A stretch of 64,000 nucleotides of DNA from Todiramphus chloris collaris (taxonomy: Eukaryota > Chordata > Aves > Coraciiformes > Alcedinidae). The stretch is from positions 4,381,163 to 4,445,162 of the forward strand of contig JANVCC010000146.1 in assembly GCA_025345505.1 (NCBI GenBank), given 5' to 3'. Positions 49,947 to 63,190 of the stretch are shown one piece after another. The notes under the pieces were generated by a model that was not told where the DNA came from, did no database searches, and saw nothing but the letters and a program-made list of their open reading frames with translations. A program made the translations under genes and the position numbers. Position 1 is the first letter of the stretch. Each line of letters opens with the position of its first letter.

Positions 49947-50292
49947 TTTTTCCATTCCAGGAGTGACTTTGCTGACACCACAGTAACAGCAATGATCGCA
50001 CAGACCAACTGCTCTGCATCCACTATCAGGGCAATTGTCTGTCTTTCATGTTAATTTTTTCTTCTCCAGGGAAACATCAAGGACCTACTGTTGAATTTTT
50101 AAGGTGGCTCATTAGTATCCGATAGCACCACAGTAGCATCGAGTGCCTGCTAGGAAGGATTGCTCCAGCTAGTGAGAAAAGCGAGACACTCGGGACCTCC
50201 CAACATGCTGCCTGAAAAACGCTGCACAGTCTACAACTTCACTAAAACACTCCGCAGTGGTTATTTTCCTAGCAAACACTTTCTCAAAAAAG

Positions 50293-50412
50293 CAGGTTGG
50301 ATGGGGCTTTGAGCAAGCTGGTCTAGTGAGAGGGGTCTCTGCCCATGGCAGGAGGCTGGAACAAGATGGTCTTTAAAGTCCTTTCCAACCTAAACCATCC
50401 CATGATTCTATG
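50293..50412 (+). mobile_element. CR1 retrotransposon 3' end
   Basis: This plus-strand CR1 reads AGGTTGGATGGGGCTTTGAG, then CAAGCTGGTCTAGTGAGAGG, and AAGTCCTTTCCAACCTAAAC followed by the terminal CATGATTCTATG. About 120 bases remain; the rest is missing through 5' truncation, as is usual for CR1. Confidence 0.95.
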
Positions 50413-53400
50413 CAAAACATATCCATCCCTCGAGAAAAAACAGAGTGCCAAGAGAACTAATGGCATCCCCTCCCTAGTTTTGAAGTCACTGTTTGTGATA
50501 GAAGACTTGTGTTTAGCTGAGCCTGGCAGCTTTTCCCATCTGCCAACTCATGTGTGTGCCCCTCTTTTCAAATGGCATGCCCTTTGCCTCCCAGGGCATT
50601 TGAGGGTTAATCTTGTCATCTCAAGATCTTTCTAAGATGCCAGCCAAGCTCATCATCAATTTGACATAGATGTCTTTTGGGGAATCTGGGTTGCTCTTCC
50701 TGGGAGCATTGTCCATTTGACAGACAGGAGGCTGTGCTACAGCAGTCCCATCACAGTCCTTAGCTACATCTGCTGATGAAATCTCCATATTAAACATTTA
50801 GAGCTGCAATTAAATCTAAAACAAAAAGAGCACCAAACATGTTTACAGAACTTCATAGCTAATTTATAAACTTTTTTATTCAAGCTCCCATTTTGTTTAA
50901 TTTGTAGAAGGAACACATCTCTGATTGTGCAGGGAGATGGATCAGAGTTTGCCCAGGGACAGGTAGTGAAAAATGCAAAAGGCTGAGCTGACATCACCAG
51001 GGTAATTTTTGACATGTATCTAGTTTTAAACAGCTGCTCAGAAAATTAGAGACATGTATTTTTTAAAAGTTTGTCACTGTGTGTGTCTGTCACAAGTGTG
51101 CTCTTCCACGTGTGCTTACCCTTTCTAGCAACAAGACATTTAAATCAAAAAGAAACATTCACAGTGAACAGAAAGGCATGTAAAGGTATTTCCTACTTCG
51201 CACAGATAAAATGGTACAAAACATACCCCTCTTTGCACTCATGACTTTTTTATCCTGCTGGATATGCAGGAAATACTTTTCAGTTGAGGTGGCAAATATA
51301 TCCTCACTAGACACCTATGCACACGGATGGATTTTCAGAGATGCCAAAAATAAACATCCACAGCAGTTTTACAGCAAATGTTCTACCTCTGATGGAGTCA
51401 GTGAAGTTCAGGGCTGAACACAACCCAGCGTGAGTTGTGCCGAAAATAAGTGGCTTTGGCTCACTGTGGTTCATGGGAATTCTGTTTTATTTTATCTGAG
51501 CTCGCAAACCTTGAATTTCAGAGTCTGAAAGAACTTTAGGCAAAAACTAGCAATCAAGTCATGTTGAGCCAGTGCACAGTCTGTGGTCTGCAACATAGTT
51601 CGACATAAAATTTTAGTGCAGGTTTTCCACCAAAAACTAGACTGAGGTTTGACTTCACGCACACAAAAATAACCCCTAAGAATTATGCAGGCTTTGGGGT
51701 TTCAGAAGAGAAGCCTCTGTGTTTGGTGGCACATGCACGCACTTTCAAAACAATGTTATTTGCAATACAGACTGTGATTCCAAGAAGCATCTGTGGGACT
51801 ATCAGAGAATCTGGGGTGTATGGGAACACCAACTGTGACTACGATATAAGGAAGAGATTTGCAGCAGGACAACATCCCTGCAGCGGTCCGTGTTCTTTTT
51901 TGGCCTTTAACTACACTTGAATCCCCCCGACTCTCCAAAGTTTCCCCACGTGAACAAGTCCCATGTATATAGCTTTTGGCTACTGCACGTTTCAGACAGT
52001 GCAGCCACTGAGCTCCACCTGCATCTCCATGCAGAGGCACTGCCGCGGGGAACCAGCAACAGCCACAAACCAGGCATCGAGGAGTAAATTAAAAGCTTTG
52101 CTTTTCTTTGTCAGGCAGAGCCAAAGAGACATTTCCACCCATTTTTCACTTTTGCCCGTACTGCAGCAAGCTGCCCCTGTTGTCCAGCCGTTTTGCAGTT
52201 CACTCTTCACTCCCTCCACAGCCTGGCTGTTTACATTTCTTTTTTCAGGACCTTGTGGATTCAGAGTTCTCCTGGCAACTCAGCCAGCTCAGTCTGACAA
52301 GAAAACTGAAGTATTTTCCCAGCAGTTCTTATCAGGAAACAATGTGTCAAACAAGATGAAACTAGCTCTCCATTCTTGGAAGATTTACTACAATTCCCCC
52401 TATGCTCACAGAAGCAATGTTAACACTAAGCAGCTACACAGCCACGCAGTGTAAATAGGGGCTTCTCTCCCAAGCAACAAGTCCTACAAACGCTGTCTGC
52501 GGTGAAGCCTGGGCGGGTTCCTCCATCCTACCGTTAGCACTCTGATAAACATCCCCACAGGGGTGTCTACACTGTCTTCTTTCAAAAGGAGATCTGCCAG
52601 GGGAAAAGGCACACAACTGAAGAGCATCCCTGCCTTACACCTTCCCGTGGCTTGGCTCTAAACCTGCAGCCCGCACCTTCTCCTACAAAGGCTGACATGA
52701 GAGGTCAGGATATTCGCTTAGGGAGCGGTGGGTTGGTTGGATAAAGGGGTGGCAGCTCCACAAGCAACTGCAGAAGGGGAGGGGAGGATGGGAAGAGAGT
52801 TGGTTTTCTGGGCCCCTGGAAAATCACCAGCACAAAGGGAGGTAAATGGAAAAAATATGTAGATGCTCACCTGGCACCAAATCTATTACACTATTTATGA
52901 TCAGTGTTCTTCCCGCCTGGAAGCAGGGACGCGAGTGATTATTGACTCCTTTAAAAATAGATGTCTGTTGCTGAATAAATAAAATAAATGCAAGTGTTTT
53001 CTGTTCTGTGAGATGTCTCCAGCTTTGGGCTTGTTTTTGTAATCCCATTTTTAACAGTAAAGCAGAGGGGAAAATAAAGAATAAGGGTTAAATGAAAGCC
53101 AATAAAGCAGAAACACCTAATCTTGTACACATCTTGGTTCCAAATCCTTCTGAGATTATTTTTTTTTTCTTTGAACGCTAGGGTCTTTCTGAATCCAAGA
53201 CCCCTTGTTTACACCATCCAGAGGACTGCTAAATCATCATCACCCTCATTATGTCATTTGATAGGGCCCAAACCACAGAACTAGGACAGTTTAGGATCCT
53301 GAGTCTCCAGGGCAAATTAACTAATGCTATAAATTAAGAACTCCACTCAAGCCAGCAACTACATCTTCCAAAGCAAGCAGCAAAATACAGCCCCTAAATG

Positions 53401-53924
53401 TTTTGCTAAGTGCTTGTCTGTACTAGACTGTGGGGCTGCAGGAATTATGGGTTGATAACACTGGAATTTATTAGGGTCTGGATGGTTTCTCGATTTGTTA
53501 GGAAGCCAGGAAAGATGGAAGTAGAACATGCGTCCGGCCGGGGGTGTTGGCCACGGCATGAGGGGCAGCAATGTGGAACCCACCAACCACTCCCAAGGTA
53601 CAAACCATCCGGTGGCACATTTGCGTGCGCTGCCCGGGTCCCTGTGGCACACAGGCAGGGCAAAAGGACATCACTCAGCATCTTTAAGAATATGGCCCAG
53701 ATTTTTGAGCCTAAGAAAGTGAGGGCAGAATTGGGCCCAAGGTGCTGTTTGCAGAATACTTGTTCCATTCTCACTAAAACCAGCACCTTCATCCCCCCAG
53801 CTTCAGCCTTCTTCCAAACACATCTGACAGCTTCTCCCACAGTTTGTAAAATGACACCCGCTGAAACTTAAGCTATTAGAGCAGATAATAGAGCCATCAC
53901 ATGGAGAGCACTCCTGTTTTCCAC
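50413..53924. other. Unique non-coding sequence
   Basis: No gene is recognised. The longest frame in the window (163 codons, 51963-52454) lies here but shows no domain, no ATG context of note and a shorter mirror frame. A CpG-richer patch at 53530-53650 lies within opposing frames of 153 and 131 codons. None is convincing. Confidence 0.5.
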
Positions 53925-54120
53925 GTTGTCAGAGTAATTTGTTTTGCCTTTTGGGATAGGTTCTACCAAGCATAAATATTTATGTCCGCGTGGATGTCAA
54001 ATACTTTAATTAGGAAGTACACCTAGAACTGGGCTGGCTTTAATTGAATCTTTGAGCTAGCTAGACGTTTCCAACACTTCAATTGTTTGTTGTATAAATA
54101 TAGTGGATTGGACCTCTATT
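53925..54120. promoter_or_regulatory. Candidate enhancer-like block
   Basis: CATAAATATTTATG at 53971-53984 is a 14-bp perfect palindrome of MEF2-like make-up. It is followed by ACTTTAATTAGGAAG, GGCTTTAATTGAATCTTTGA and TTCAATTGTTTGTTG, giving homeodomain-, TCF/LEF- and SOX/FOX-like cores in close order. There is no repeat or frame. Confidence 0.3.
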
Positions 54121-56439
54121 GGGATAAGTTTTCTTTAGGAAAAAAAAAAAAATCTTGTAATTATTTGGGGTGTTCTACTAAATGAAATGTATTCTAACAG
54201 CACAGAACTAGCTACCTGCAGCTAGAACAACCCATAAAGCACCTGGGGAAGGAGTAACAACCCAGAAAGATGGATAGTGAGATACTCTGCATTGCTCTCC
54301 TTACATGGCTCACTTCTGAGCTGAGCTGTACCACCCAAAGCACATCGCAGCACAGCATGACCCAGCCAGGTCAACAAGCCAGTGCAGTTACTGGAAACCT
54401 CACAGCACTCCACAAGAGCTAATTTTTTTGATAAAGAGCTAAATTAGTGCAGGTGTACTGTACTGCGGAGGCTTCCAGTATGATATTAAAGCTAGTCTGG
54501 ATAATACTGCCAATGGTTCCCAATTTAGTTTGCTTGGGTACTGCTGGAAGCAAGAGTGTGTGTCGACAGCAAAATAAATACCAGCAGCAACTAGCTACTT
54601 GGGTCCCATGCTTTTTCCTAAATTCCCAATAAAGAACTTCATGCCCTTCTCCCAAGCACTGCTCCTCTTCTGCCATTTTACCCACCTTCTTAAATTAGCC
54701 TTTCATCCCACGTCCTTCCTTACAACCCTTCTTAAAACTGGAGCCATCAAGTTTATTTATGTACAGCCCAGGCCAGTCCACAAACTCTGGGCCATACCTC
54801 ATCCACAAGAACAAGTCCTGGCACGCTGAAGTCACTTTAGGCACCACAACAAGCGGTTCAAAAAGCAAGACCGGGGGCAGGAGATGCTAATTCACACCCC
54901 AAAAAACTGCAGCCCCGTAGCTGCCTGCAGAGACACTCTTACCTTGGAGCAGTCATAAAAAGCAGAGTCTCTAGATGCCAAGAGCTGCTGCTGTATCACT
55001 GCCAGACACTTCCCAGAGCACTGGAGAGACAGATGCCCAAGAGCCACAATTTCTTGAAAACATTTTTAAACACAGAAGACATTTAAAAGAAAACAGGCAA
55101 GGAACTACTTTCCTCACCTCAGCCATGGAGGACACAGCATCAAGCTCCTGCTCTGAAGGAGGAAGAGAGGAGACAGGAACCCCAGCCCCACACATTGCAG
55201 GTGAAGGCACAATCTCTCCGTCACCAGCCCAGCATTCACTGGCCCCCCTCTGCTGTGCACACAGGTGCAGGTACCTCAGACTGGGATTGACGAACCAGCA
55301 CTTTTCACAGAAACGAGCTGTTGGATCCGTCCTCGATGGCAGCTGCTTTTTTTTGCTTGTGCAGACTTTAAGATCATAAAAAATCATAAAAAATCATTGC
55401 AACCCTCTAGTCAGGTTACTTGTTGGGAGCGCTACAGACTGCTCGGCTGTGGTTTCAAAACACAAAGATCCATGACAAGAGGAGACTCAGAGAAGCTCAA
55501 TTCAATTTTCAGGTTAGCTACAGACTTTTTACATGTTTGTGAGCAAATTCTACTCCATCTCTTTGCCTCAGTTTCTCATTCTTCCCATGGGAGTTACTGC
55601 AAGGGTAAAATCACCACTGCCAGCAAAACGTGAGTGGGATGTTACTCAGGTACTTGAAGACCACCACTGAAATCATGATCTTACTCCACTTCAATAAAAA
55701 AAGAGTAAGACATAAAGAAAGTCTCTATAAAGTAGCCCAGTGTGTGCCCTGTGTATAATAAAACAACAGTAACTCTCAGAATGGCTGCACACCTCAGCAG
55801 ATGACAGATTTTAGGATGCAAAAGTGTCATATATCAAAAATAAGATCCTCTCCTCTAAAGCCCAACCCTGAAAGGCTGAGTATACAGCTCAGCTGGGGAT
55901 TTCACAAAGGCCAAGAAGTTAGAAAATTACTTCATTTTGAGATGGCTTTGTGTTTGGGACACATAATCTCTGAAAACTACATTAAACTGAATTAAACACA
56001 TTTCACACACTGTACTGAACATCCATCAACTGATAACAGCTGTCATCATACTGCCCTGGTCTGGATTTGAACCTCAAAGTTCTCAGTGAAATCATGTTTA
56101 TCAGAGATACATCTACAGGATACTCCAGACGGAGAAAGCTATCACTGTGGAATCACGGTCTATAAAAGAGCTGATGGCTTCAGTATGCTTTTGCTACTCT
56201 TTAAATAATCCCCAATTCCTCTCAGGAGCATTAAAATCCATCCTTTGGAAAATAAAGTAAGACACAGTATTAGTAAAAGTTTGAGCACTCTGCTCACTTC
56301 AGTTGCATTTCTATTGACCGTCACACATTCAAAAAACATTAGAGAAGGCTGGTCCTCCAGAGACACCACCACGACAGCAAAAGAAAGCCTTGGCAATTAT
56401 GTAAAGGCACCACGCTCCTGTTTTATTTAGCAGAGAGAG
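54121..56439. other. Unique non-coding sequence
   Basis: No gene is recognised. Overlapping opposing frames of 138 and 134 codons at 54971-55387 mirror each other, which points to composition and not coding. A 10-bp tandem repeat lies at 55373-55397. Confidence 0.5.
55373..55397. repeat. Tandem repeat, 10-bp unit x2.5
   Basis: ATCATAAAAA is present twice in a row (55373-55392) and is followed by ATCAT. The sequence just before it (TTTAAGATCAT) and after it (TGCAACCCTCTAGTC) faintly recalls a degraded CR1 end, but this is not firm. Confidence 0.8.
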
Positions 56440-56690
56440 GACTTTTTTTTTCTTCTTATGGCCCTTTTGTGCTCCCAGATGTTTTAATTACTGAGGAAAG
56501 GGAGCGGATGATTCTGGCCATATGTCTCCATTCCGCATAAATAAATATTGTCGCCAGCCCAGCTAAGTTTCGCAGAGCTGTCGATGATCCCACTGACACT
56601 AAAGCTGTCGGGCCCGATAAGCATCTTCAATCCTTCAGTGAGCATGCTAATTCCAGGAACACTGAGACTGATATCCCATGAAAATATTCA
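56440..56690. promoter_or_regulatory. Candidate enhancer-like block
   Basis: The block contains GATGTTTTAATTACTGAGG, GGCCATATGTCTCC (E-box CATATG), CGCATAAATAAATATTGTCG and GAGCATGCTAATTCC. It is free of repeats and frames, with isolated CpGs retained (GTCGCC, TTCGCAG, GTCGATG, GTCGGG). CpG retention in AT-rich DNA is mildly suggestive of constraint. Confidence 0.3.
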
Positions 56691-59600
56691 ATCTAGAAAC
56701 AATTAGGCTCATATTGCGGCAAAATGGTACCTCTAGGAATTTGGGTGCTCGCTTGATTGGAGCCTTGAGTGCAAGCTTTAAGTGGAGACAGTGACGGGAA
56801 CGAGCAAGGAGGAGAGAGCAGGTGAAATGTTCTCTTCAAAGCAGCGATTGCGGTGCCATGTGTTGAAGTTGCTGTGGGCCACGTTTGCCTTTCTCTGGCC
56901 CGTTCACAGAGACTTGGGGCACAACAACTTAATAAATAAAAGGATTCAGTTACAACTGTGTTATAACTTCTTTTGATTAATGCATGCAACATCAATTGCT
57001 TTTATTGCAGTGCATTTGGAAATAAACAATGGTCAGGCTCTGTTTGTGCTAGACAGCATGAAAACACAGTTGCAAACCTTCCCTTAGCAGCTTTCAGCCT
57101 AAATAAACAGTCTAATATGTCCCCCAGAAAAGAATACACAACCACAGGGACTGCGGGTGGTTGCAAACAAGTTGTGAAAGCTGTTAAGCAGAAGGGAGTA
57201 ATTTAAGAGGGAAGGAATGGGCTAAATGAACTGCCAAGGAAGAGGGAGGCAGGACAGGGCAGCCAGTGACAATGCCAGACTGAATATCCCACCCTTTTCA
57301 CTACAGCATCAAAACCCCCAGCAGTCCTGAAGCCTCCCCCGACAGCCTGGAGTGGAAGGGTCAAGTGGCAGGCGCTGGAGGACGATAAACAAGGATGCTT
57401 TTTGGTCAAATGAGAAGCTATTTCAAAAGCTGAAATTCCAGGACAACAAATTAAGGTATTGTCAATGTGAATACAATCCTAATTTCCACAGTCAAGCAAA
57501 TAGGTCAGAATCTCAACCTTCTTTAAAAACAAAACAATACAAACCAGACTTTTCTCTTTTTTTTAACTTATTCTTTTGGAAAAGCCTCATCCCATACCAT
57601 GCAAGCTTGTGAGCCACAGCAATTGTTGCCATGAAGCAAGCATCACTGTTTGCTGAGTTCTGCTGATGCCACTTTTATTATGAAACCTGCAAAGCCAAAG
57701 AAAGGTGCAGGAGGACCAGTCAGCCCACCAAAACATGTGATCCAGCTTCTGAGGACTCCTCTGGTTGTTCTGCTGATCCCTCAGGGATGGCAGAACAAGA
57801 GACCATATGCTGCCACATCTGCGCTTACTGGCAGAAGAGGAAGACAGGAGAGCCCCTCCACCCAAGGCTGGTGAGGTCCTGATGAAAAGGTCCTAATAGG
57901 CCTCCAGCCCCTCTCAGAGCTGCGTATTTTATAAAGCAGTTGTAGTGTAACTTTTTTTATTATTGCCTCCTGACTTAATTCTGTGTCTACAGATGGACAG
58001 GTGAATCATGAGTTTTATTGACTGCACAGAATCACAAGGTCTGTTTGATGTCATGTGCAAATAAAAACATGGGACTGAAAGGTGAACATAGAAACTAAGA
58101 AATACTGAACAAAGAAAAGGGAAAAAAACTGCATCTCATCCCCTCAACAATACTGTATTTGTTCTCTAGGTCATGACATTAGAGAATAACCATATTCAAA
58201 GAGTACTTACATGTGGCTCACACCTCAGGAGATACACTGTTCAAACCCAGTCTATAAGGACAGAAGATAAGCAACACTCATTTGTTCTTTTCAGAGAACC
58301 TTTTTCCACCAACTCTTCTTTTCAGAGCCAGCTCCCACCACGACAGCACACGATTAAGACCATAGGAATTACTGAGGATCTCAAGGATAGGCAAGCAGTA
58401 AGCTAAATCTGTTTGAGGTGGGACAGTTTTATGAACAAGCAGGTAAAACCTGAAACATGCATGCAGTCGAGCTTTACTTCCTTGCATCATCGCTACCAAG
58501 TGTCCGCACAGAGAAATAAAAGCAGAATGAGAAAGAGAAAATGGTTTTACGCACAACACCCTATGCTGGCTGTCAAATGAGTGTGAACTCAGGAGCTGTA
58601 ACAGATGTTACTGAATAAAATTCTACCTTTGCTAAGTAGTAAACATACAGAAAAATGTAAAAATCACTTGTGAGCTCGTCTCCAGCACTATGTTAAAAGT
58701 ATACCTGCTTTCATCCATTGCTAAACCAATCAAATTGAGTATTTTCCTTAGATCTAAAACACCAGAGTGTAAATTTGGTTTTGTACTTCCTGATACTGTG
58801 AATGGGAGCAGCATGAGCAGCACCGAAACGCTGCAAAGAAAGCTGCTCCTGAGACATTTCTGACACAACCAGAACAGAAAACTCCAGCTGGGATTTCCAG
58901 TTCACTTTTGCCAAAAGAAGAGGCTGAGATAAGCATCTCATTTTAAGGCTCATCCAAAAAATAGCATATGGAGAAAGAATTATTTTCTGCTGAGCTAAAG
59001 CATGGGACGAAAAGTCTGGAAATCTGAATTTTAATCTTACGTGACAGGAACATTGTATCACAAGTAAATCTACTGACATTAATAACTATAGAAGATTTAG
59101 GATTAGCTTAAGCAAGGTCAGAATCAGCATGTAGGTTCTGGCCCCAGCGTTATTATCGCCTCTCACTGTGATCTTGGGCAAAATCCATGTAGTGATGGAG
59201 CGATTCCGTGGAGTGATTTTAGGAGCCTTGAATTTTAGATGACTACATTAAGCAATCTCAAAGCAAGCAACCACAAAAATGATGTACTTAAAGTGCTCTG
59301 AAAACCCTGAGCTTAGCTTTTCTATGATTTAGATGTCTCGCCTTTTAAAAAATTATCATCGTTACAATGATGGCCATTTTCATAACAGTGGCGTCCTTTA
59401 ATTCTTTACTAAAAGCAAATTACTTCGAGGTTCTCAGGAGGCAATGCAGAAGCTGAAAATTATATTTAATTTACCAGTACTTCTTCAGATGTATCAATTA
59501 TCATTAACGTAGACTAGAAAGACAAACGGGGGATATAACACTTCTCTCAAACAAAAAGCAAGGACACTACAAGAAAAATAAGTCATGTTCCTTTTCTATT

Positions 59601-60253
59601 TTCTTTGTGCATTTAGCAAGTCACGACAAACTTCCCTCAGATCAGCTATGACTTCTCAGAATGCATTTTTACTCACTTGCAAAGAATATATATAAATATA
59701 TGTATTTATGGTACATTTCTTGCTACAAATTGCCAGTGCTCACAGATTTGTCACACCTGAAGATTATGTGATCGTGTCTGTACAAAACTTACAGCCTCAC
59801 ATTTTAGAGGGAGCAGTTAACTACTAGGACTTACTTTTGAAACTTGTGTTTGTTGTTTTTTGTTTTTCAAAATTATGCTTTGGGTGGGGAAAAAAAAAAA
59901 AAAAAGTCTAAACTATGGTTCACCACCAGCAAAACTTGTTAGAACTCAACTGAGTTGTGTGCACTAAACTATCAGCCTCAGAAAATTATGTCCCTGCACT
60001 TCAGATGCCACAGTTCATGTGAGAAGGTTCCTAGAAGGCTCCGGGTAAGTTTGAAGCAAATGAAAACTTGAGAAGAGTAGTTGGGGCTGGAGTGAGCCCC
60101 CAGTTGCAAGAAGCATACTGCAGGTGAAGCACAATGTGGTTTCAAAACCCAAACTTAGGGGGACCCATATTGGGTCCATGAGATGATGATAGGTAAGAGA
60201 CAGACAGAGTTTTCCAGGTAAAGTACAGCTCCAAAATGCTGGGAGCATAAAGT
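56691..60253. other. Unique non-coding sequence
   Basis: No gene is recognised. Frames of up to 122 codons are unrecognised and lie on both strands. A poly-A run of about 16 bases occurs near 59890. Confidence 0.55.
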
Positions 60254-60802
60254 GTATCCAGCAGGTCGAGGGAGGTTCTCCTCTCCCTCTGTGCTGGTGA
60301 GATCACATCTGGAGTACTGTGTTCAGTTCTGGTCTCCCCAGTTCATGAGAGACAGAGGGTGTCCAGTCTGTGAAGATGATGAAGGGACTGAAACATCTCT
60401 CTTATAAGGAAAGGCTGAGAGACCTGGGGCTGTTTAGCCTGAATAGAGAAGAACAAGAGGGGATCTTATGAATGTTTACAAATATCTGCAGGGTGGGTGT
60501 CAAGTAGAAGGAGCTAGTCGGTTTTCAGTTGTGCCCTGTGATAGGACAAGAGATAATGGTTGCAGGCTGAAACACAGGAAGTTCCACCTCAAAATGAGGA
60601 AAGATTTCTTCACTGTGAGAGTGACAGAGCCTGGAACAGGCTGCCCAGGAAGGTTGTGGAGTCTCCTTCTCTGTAGACTTTCAAGACCCACCTGGCTCTG
60701 TTCCTGTGTGGGCTGCCCTGGGTGTTCCTGTCCTGGCAGGGGGTTTGGACTCAGTGATCTCCAGACGTCCCTTCCAGCCCCTACCATTCTATGATTCTAT
60801 GA
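60254..60802 (+). mobile_element. CR1 retrotransposon, longest copy here
   Basis: This plus-strand CR1 of about 550 bases starts inside the element at ATCCAGCAGGTCGAGGGAGG. It continues with TGGTGAGATCACATCTGGAG and TACTGTGTTCAGTTCTGGTC, then CTGGAACAGGCTGCCCAGG, GTTTGGACTCAGTGATCTCC and the terminal ATTCTATGATTCTATG. It is the best-preserved CR1 in the window but is 5'-truncated and lacks the endonuclease and reverse transcriptase region. The 108- and 95-codon frames in it are not genes. Confidence 0.97.
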
Positions 60803-62999
60803 AGGGAACATGCTGTTCTCTTTGCATAAAACTGCATTGAACCGTATGTGCTTAATGAAAATACATTTCAAATCCCTTCATTCATCAATACCTGTGATGT
60901 ATCCCAGCACGTGTAAGGATGGATGATGTCTTCACTGGGAATGGTACGTATTCCCATCCTGCCATGTGTCCATGATGCTTCCTGATGCTCTAATTGTGAG
61001 ATGTATTTCACCTAGCTCAGAATTTGTATGTAAGGACATTTTCAAACCTTGGAGGAAATGAAACCATCTAAAAGCTACCATCAAAAGTCATCAGTAAGAT
61101 CCATCCTATGGGATGCAGAGAAAGGAGGAGCCAGTGATTGTTGCCACAGGGGCATTTTTACTCCTACACCAATGGCAACCAAAGAGATCATAAAGGAAGT
61201 ATCTACCATCTTACTAACTGACTACAGTCTCTGGTCAAGTTTAAAATCTCAAGAAATTTTACATGTAACTTACCCCAAAAGGCTTTGAAAAGTATTGGAG
61301 GCATGAGGAAGATTTTTCATATAACCTATGAAAAAGTCTAAGTAAAATCTGTGATGCTATGAAAAGACACATATGATGGACTCTTGAGGGCGATATTCCC
61401 ACCTTCCCAGCAGTGTAAAGGGGTTTTTGTTTTGTTTTGGGGGGGATTATTTTATCTGTCAAACTGCCTTCCTCTTGCCAAGATTTTATACCATAAATTG
61501 AACTACATCTCACGGGAGTATCAAGCATAATACAAACAAAGTAACTGCTTTTGATGAGCAAACAACTTCAAAGAGCACTAGCATGTTTATCTTGAACACA
61601 GGGTTCCCACCAGAGCCCAGATGAACGAAGTTCAATTTCAAACAGGACAGATCTCCGCCAGGGCTCAGCCACAAGAATTTATGAGGGGTGGGGGGAAGCT
61701 TTATCATCAAATCAATTTTAGAGTCATCATTTTTTCTGTGTTGGAAGTATGTTTCAGGATGCCACTGAGAGCAGAGTGGATATGGCTTTCGCTTAAACAA
61801 ACAATAGCTGCCTTCAGGAGGAAGTCCCTCAGGAAACAGCCCGTAAAGCTCACAATGTATGTGCCTTAACACCTGCCAGTCTTCATGGCCCCCACTTTTC
61901 CTAGAGCTCGTAAATGGCTCAGATGTATGTCTACACTCACAACAAAACTTGGGGGATTAGTGCCATTTGTCTAGTGGCCAGCCGAGCCCCACTGCATGAC
62001 AGAAGAAGAGAACTTGACCCTCATGATCCCTCAGCTTTATACTGAATATGGCATGCATGGGATTGAATCCCTTGCTGGTCCGTTTGGGGTCCCCTGTCCT
62101 GGCTGCTCCACCCCACAGGTGCAGCCTTTCACCTTCTGCACCCCTAACACAGGGCACAAGATTTAGCAGCAACCTTGGTCTGCACAGGAGCGAGTATCAG
62201 CAAAAGCCTTTCCACACACACCAACCCTTGGTAGCTCATTGGGTGCTATCAGTGCTAGAAGCAAACACACCGTTAACTTCAGAAAGTGCAGTTAGTTAGA
62301 AGAGACTGAGCTGAAAAGTAAAACCACTGAACAGAATTAGGTCTGTTCCAACTCAAACCAGGACAGTTAGCTTTGAAACCAACACTCACTAATACACATT
62401 TTAACAAATGACATTTTGCATTTCCATCAGCCTCAAATCTACTTACTACAACACCAAGAAATCTCAATAAAGCAGAGAAAAACATTATTTACATGTGTCC
62501 AGAAAAAGGAAATGTGAATTGTGAATCTAGAAAATGCCGTCCATTTACACAGACTACTACTAGCCCTGTCCTGTGACCTATCCTTTCTGGGGCAGCAACA
62601 GGCTGCAGAAAGTTAATACTGAAGAAGCCATTCATAGAATCATCTCCAACTGTAGTCTCACAGACATGGATTGCCCTACTCATATTATCAAGTATTCCTT
62701 TGCATAAAGGAGGGATAGAAGTAAGAGTTGAAACTTCTCAGTCTAGATTCTAGAATGAAGACTGCAGATGTGCAATGCTACTCCTCTAGTGCAATGCTGG
62801 GAAAGGTAGTCTGGGGTTAGTCTGTGACATCAAGGACAGGCAAATAAGTACCATGTTCAAACAGATCTTCTCACAGAGTTTGCTATTCTTCGGTCCTGAA
62901 ACAACGCTCTCCCTAAAGAGGCAGACACAATTATCTTATGAATTCATGAGGAACTTGAAATTCTGTAAGAAGCTGATGGCAAGGAGCTGTTTTAATTAT
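60803..62999. other. Unique non-coding sequence
   Basis: No gene is recognised. Short frames of up to 120 codons on both strands overlap. A tiny CR1-like phrase, TTCATAGAATCATCTCCAAC at 62631-62650, is too short to call. Confidence 0.55.
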
Positions 63000-63190
63000 T
63001 CCTCAACTCGCTGACTCCACCCTAATCAGAATATATTAAATAAAATGGATGGATGCTGGAGACTGGAATGCTGCAGTTCATAACTACAATTAACCACTAT
63101 TAATTAATAGCTGAAAGATAAACGAGCCATGGGATACATTTATTCCTGGGTTGGGAGTATTTAAATTCACAGTAGGATGCCAGACCATTT
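63000..63190. promoter_or_regulatory. Candidate enhancer-like block
   Basis: CTATTAATTAATAG at 63097-63110 is a 14-bp perfect palindrome built on paired homeodomain TAAT cores. Nearby are ACCCTAATCAGAATATATTA, ACAATTAACC and GGGAGTATTTAAATTC. There is no repeat or reading frame. Conservation is untested. Confidence 0.3.

Larger units (their letters stand above)
44661..50292. other. Unique non-coding sequence
   Basis: No gene is recognised. The stretch contains an A-rich low-complexity tract (about 45518-45592). A 149-codon plus frame at 46810-47259 mirrors a 134-codon minus frame, and a 155-codon minus frame lies at 49556-50023. None shows a known domain. An AT-rich block at 48180-48380 has several TAAT cores but no clear boundary. 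Confidence 0.5.

Noticed and set aside
49556..50023. 155-codon minus frame
   Set aside because: It runs through an old palindromic repeat relic and has no recognisable domain.
51963..52454. Longest open frame, 163 codons, plus strand
   Set aside because: No domain is recognised and the residue make-up is unremarkable. Frames of this length are expected a few times by chance in 64 kb over six frames.
53410..53871. 153-codon plus frame with a 131-codon minus mirror
   Set aside because: Mutually overlapping opposing frames reflect GC-richer composition. No motif supports either one.
54971..55387. 138-codon minus and 134-codon plus frames
   Set aside because: They mirror each other and end in a simple tandem repeat, with no known domain.
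60468..60794. 108-codon plus and 95-codon minus frames
   Set aside because: Both lie wholly inside the CR1 3' region at 60254-60802.
62631..62650. CR1-like phrase TTCATAGAATCATCTCCAAC
   Set aside because: Only about 20 bases resemble a CR1 end and the sequence beyond does not continue the match.
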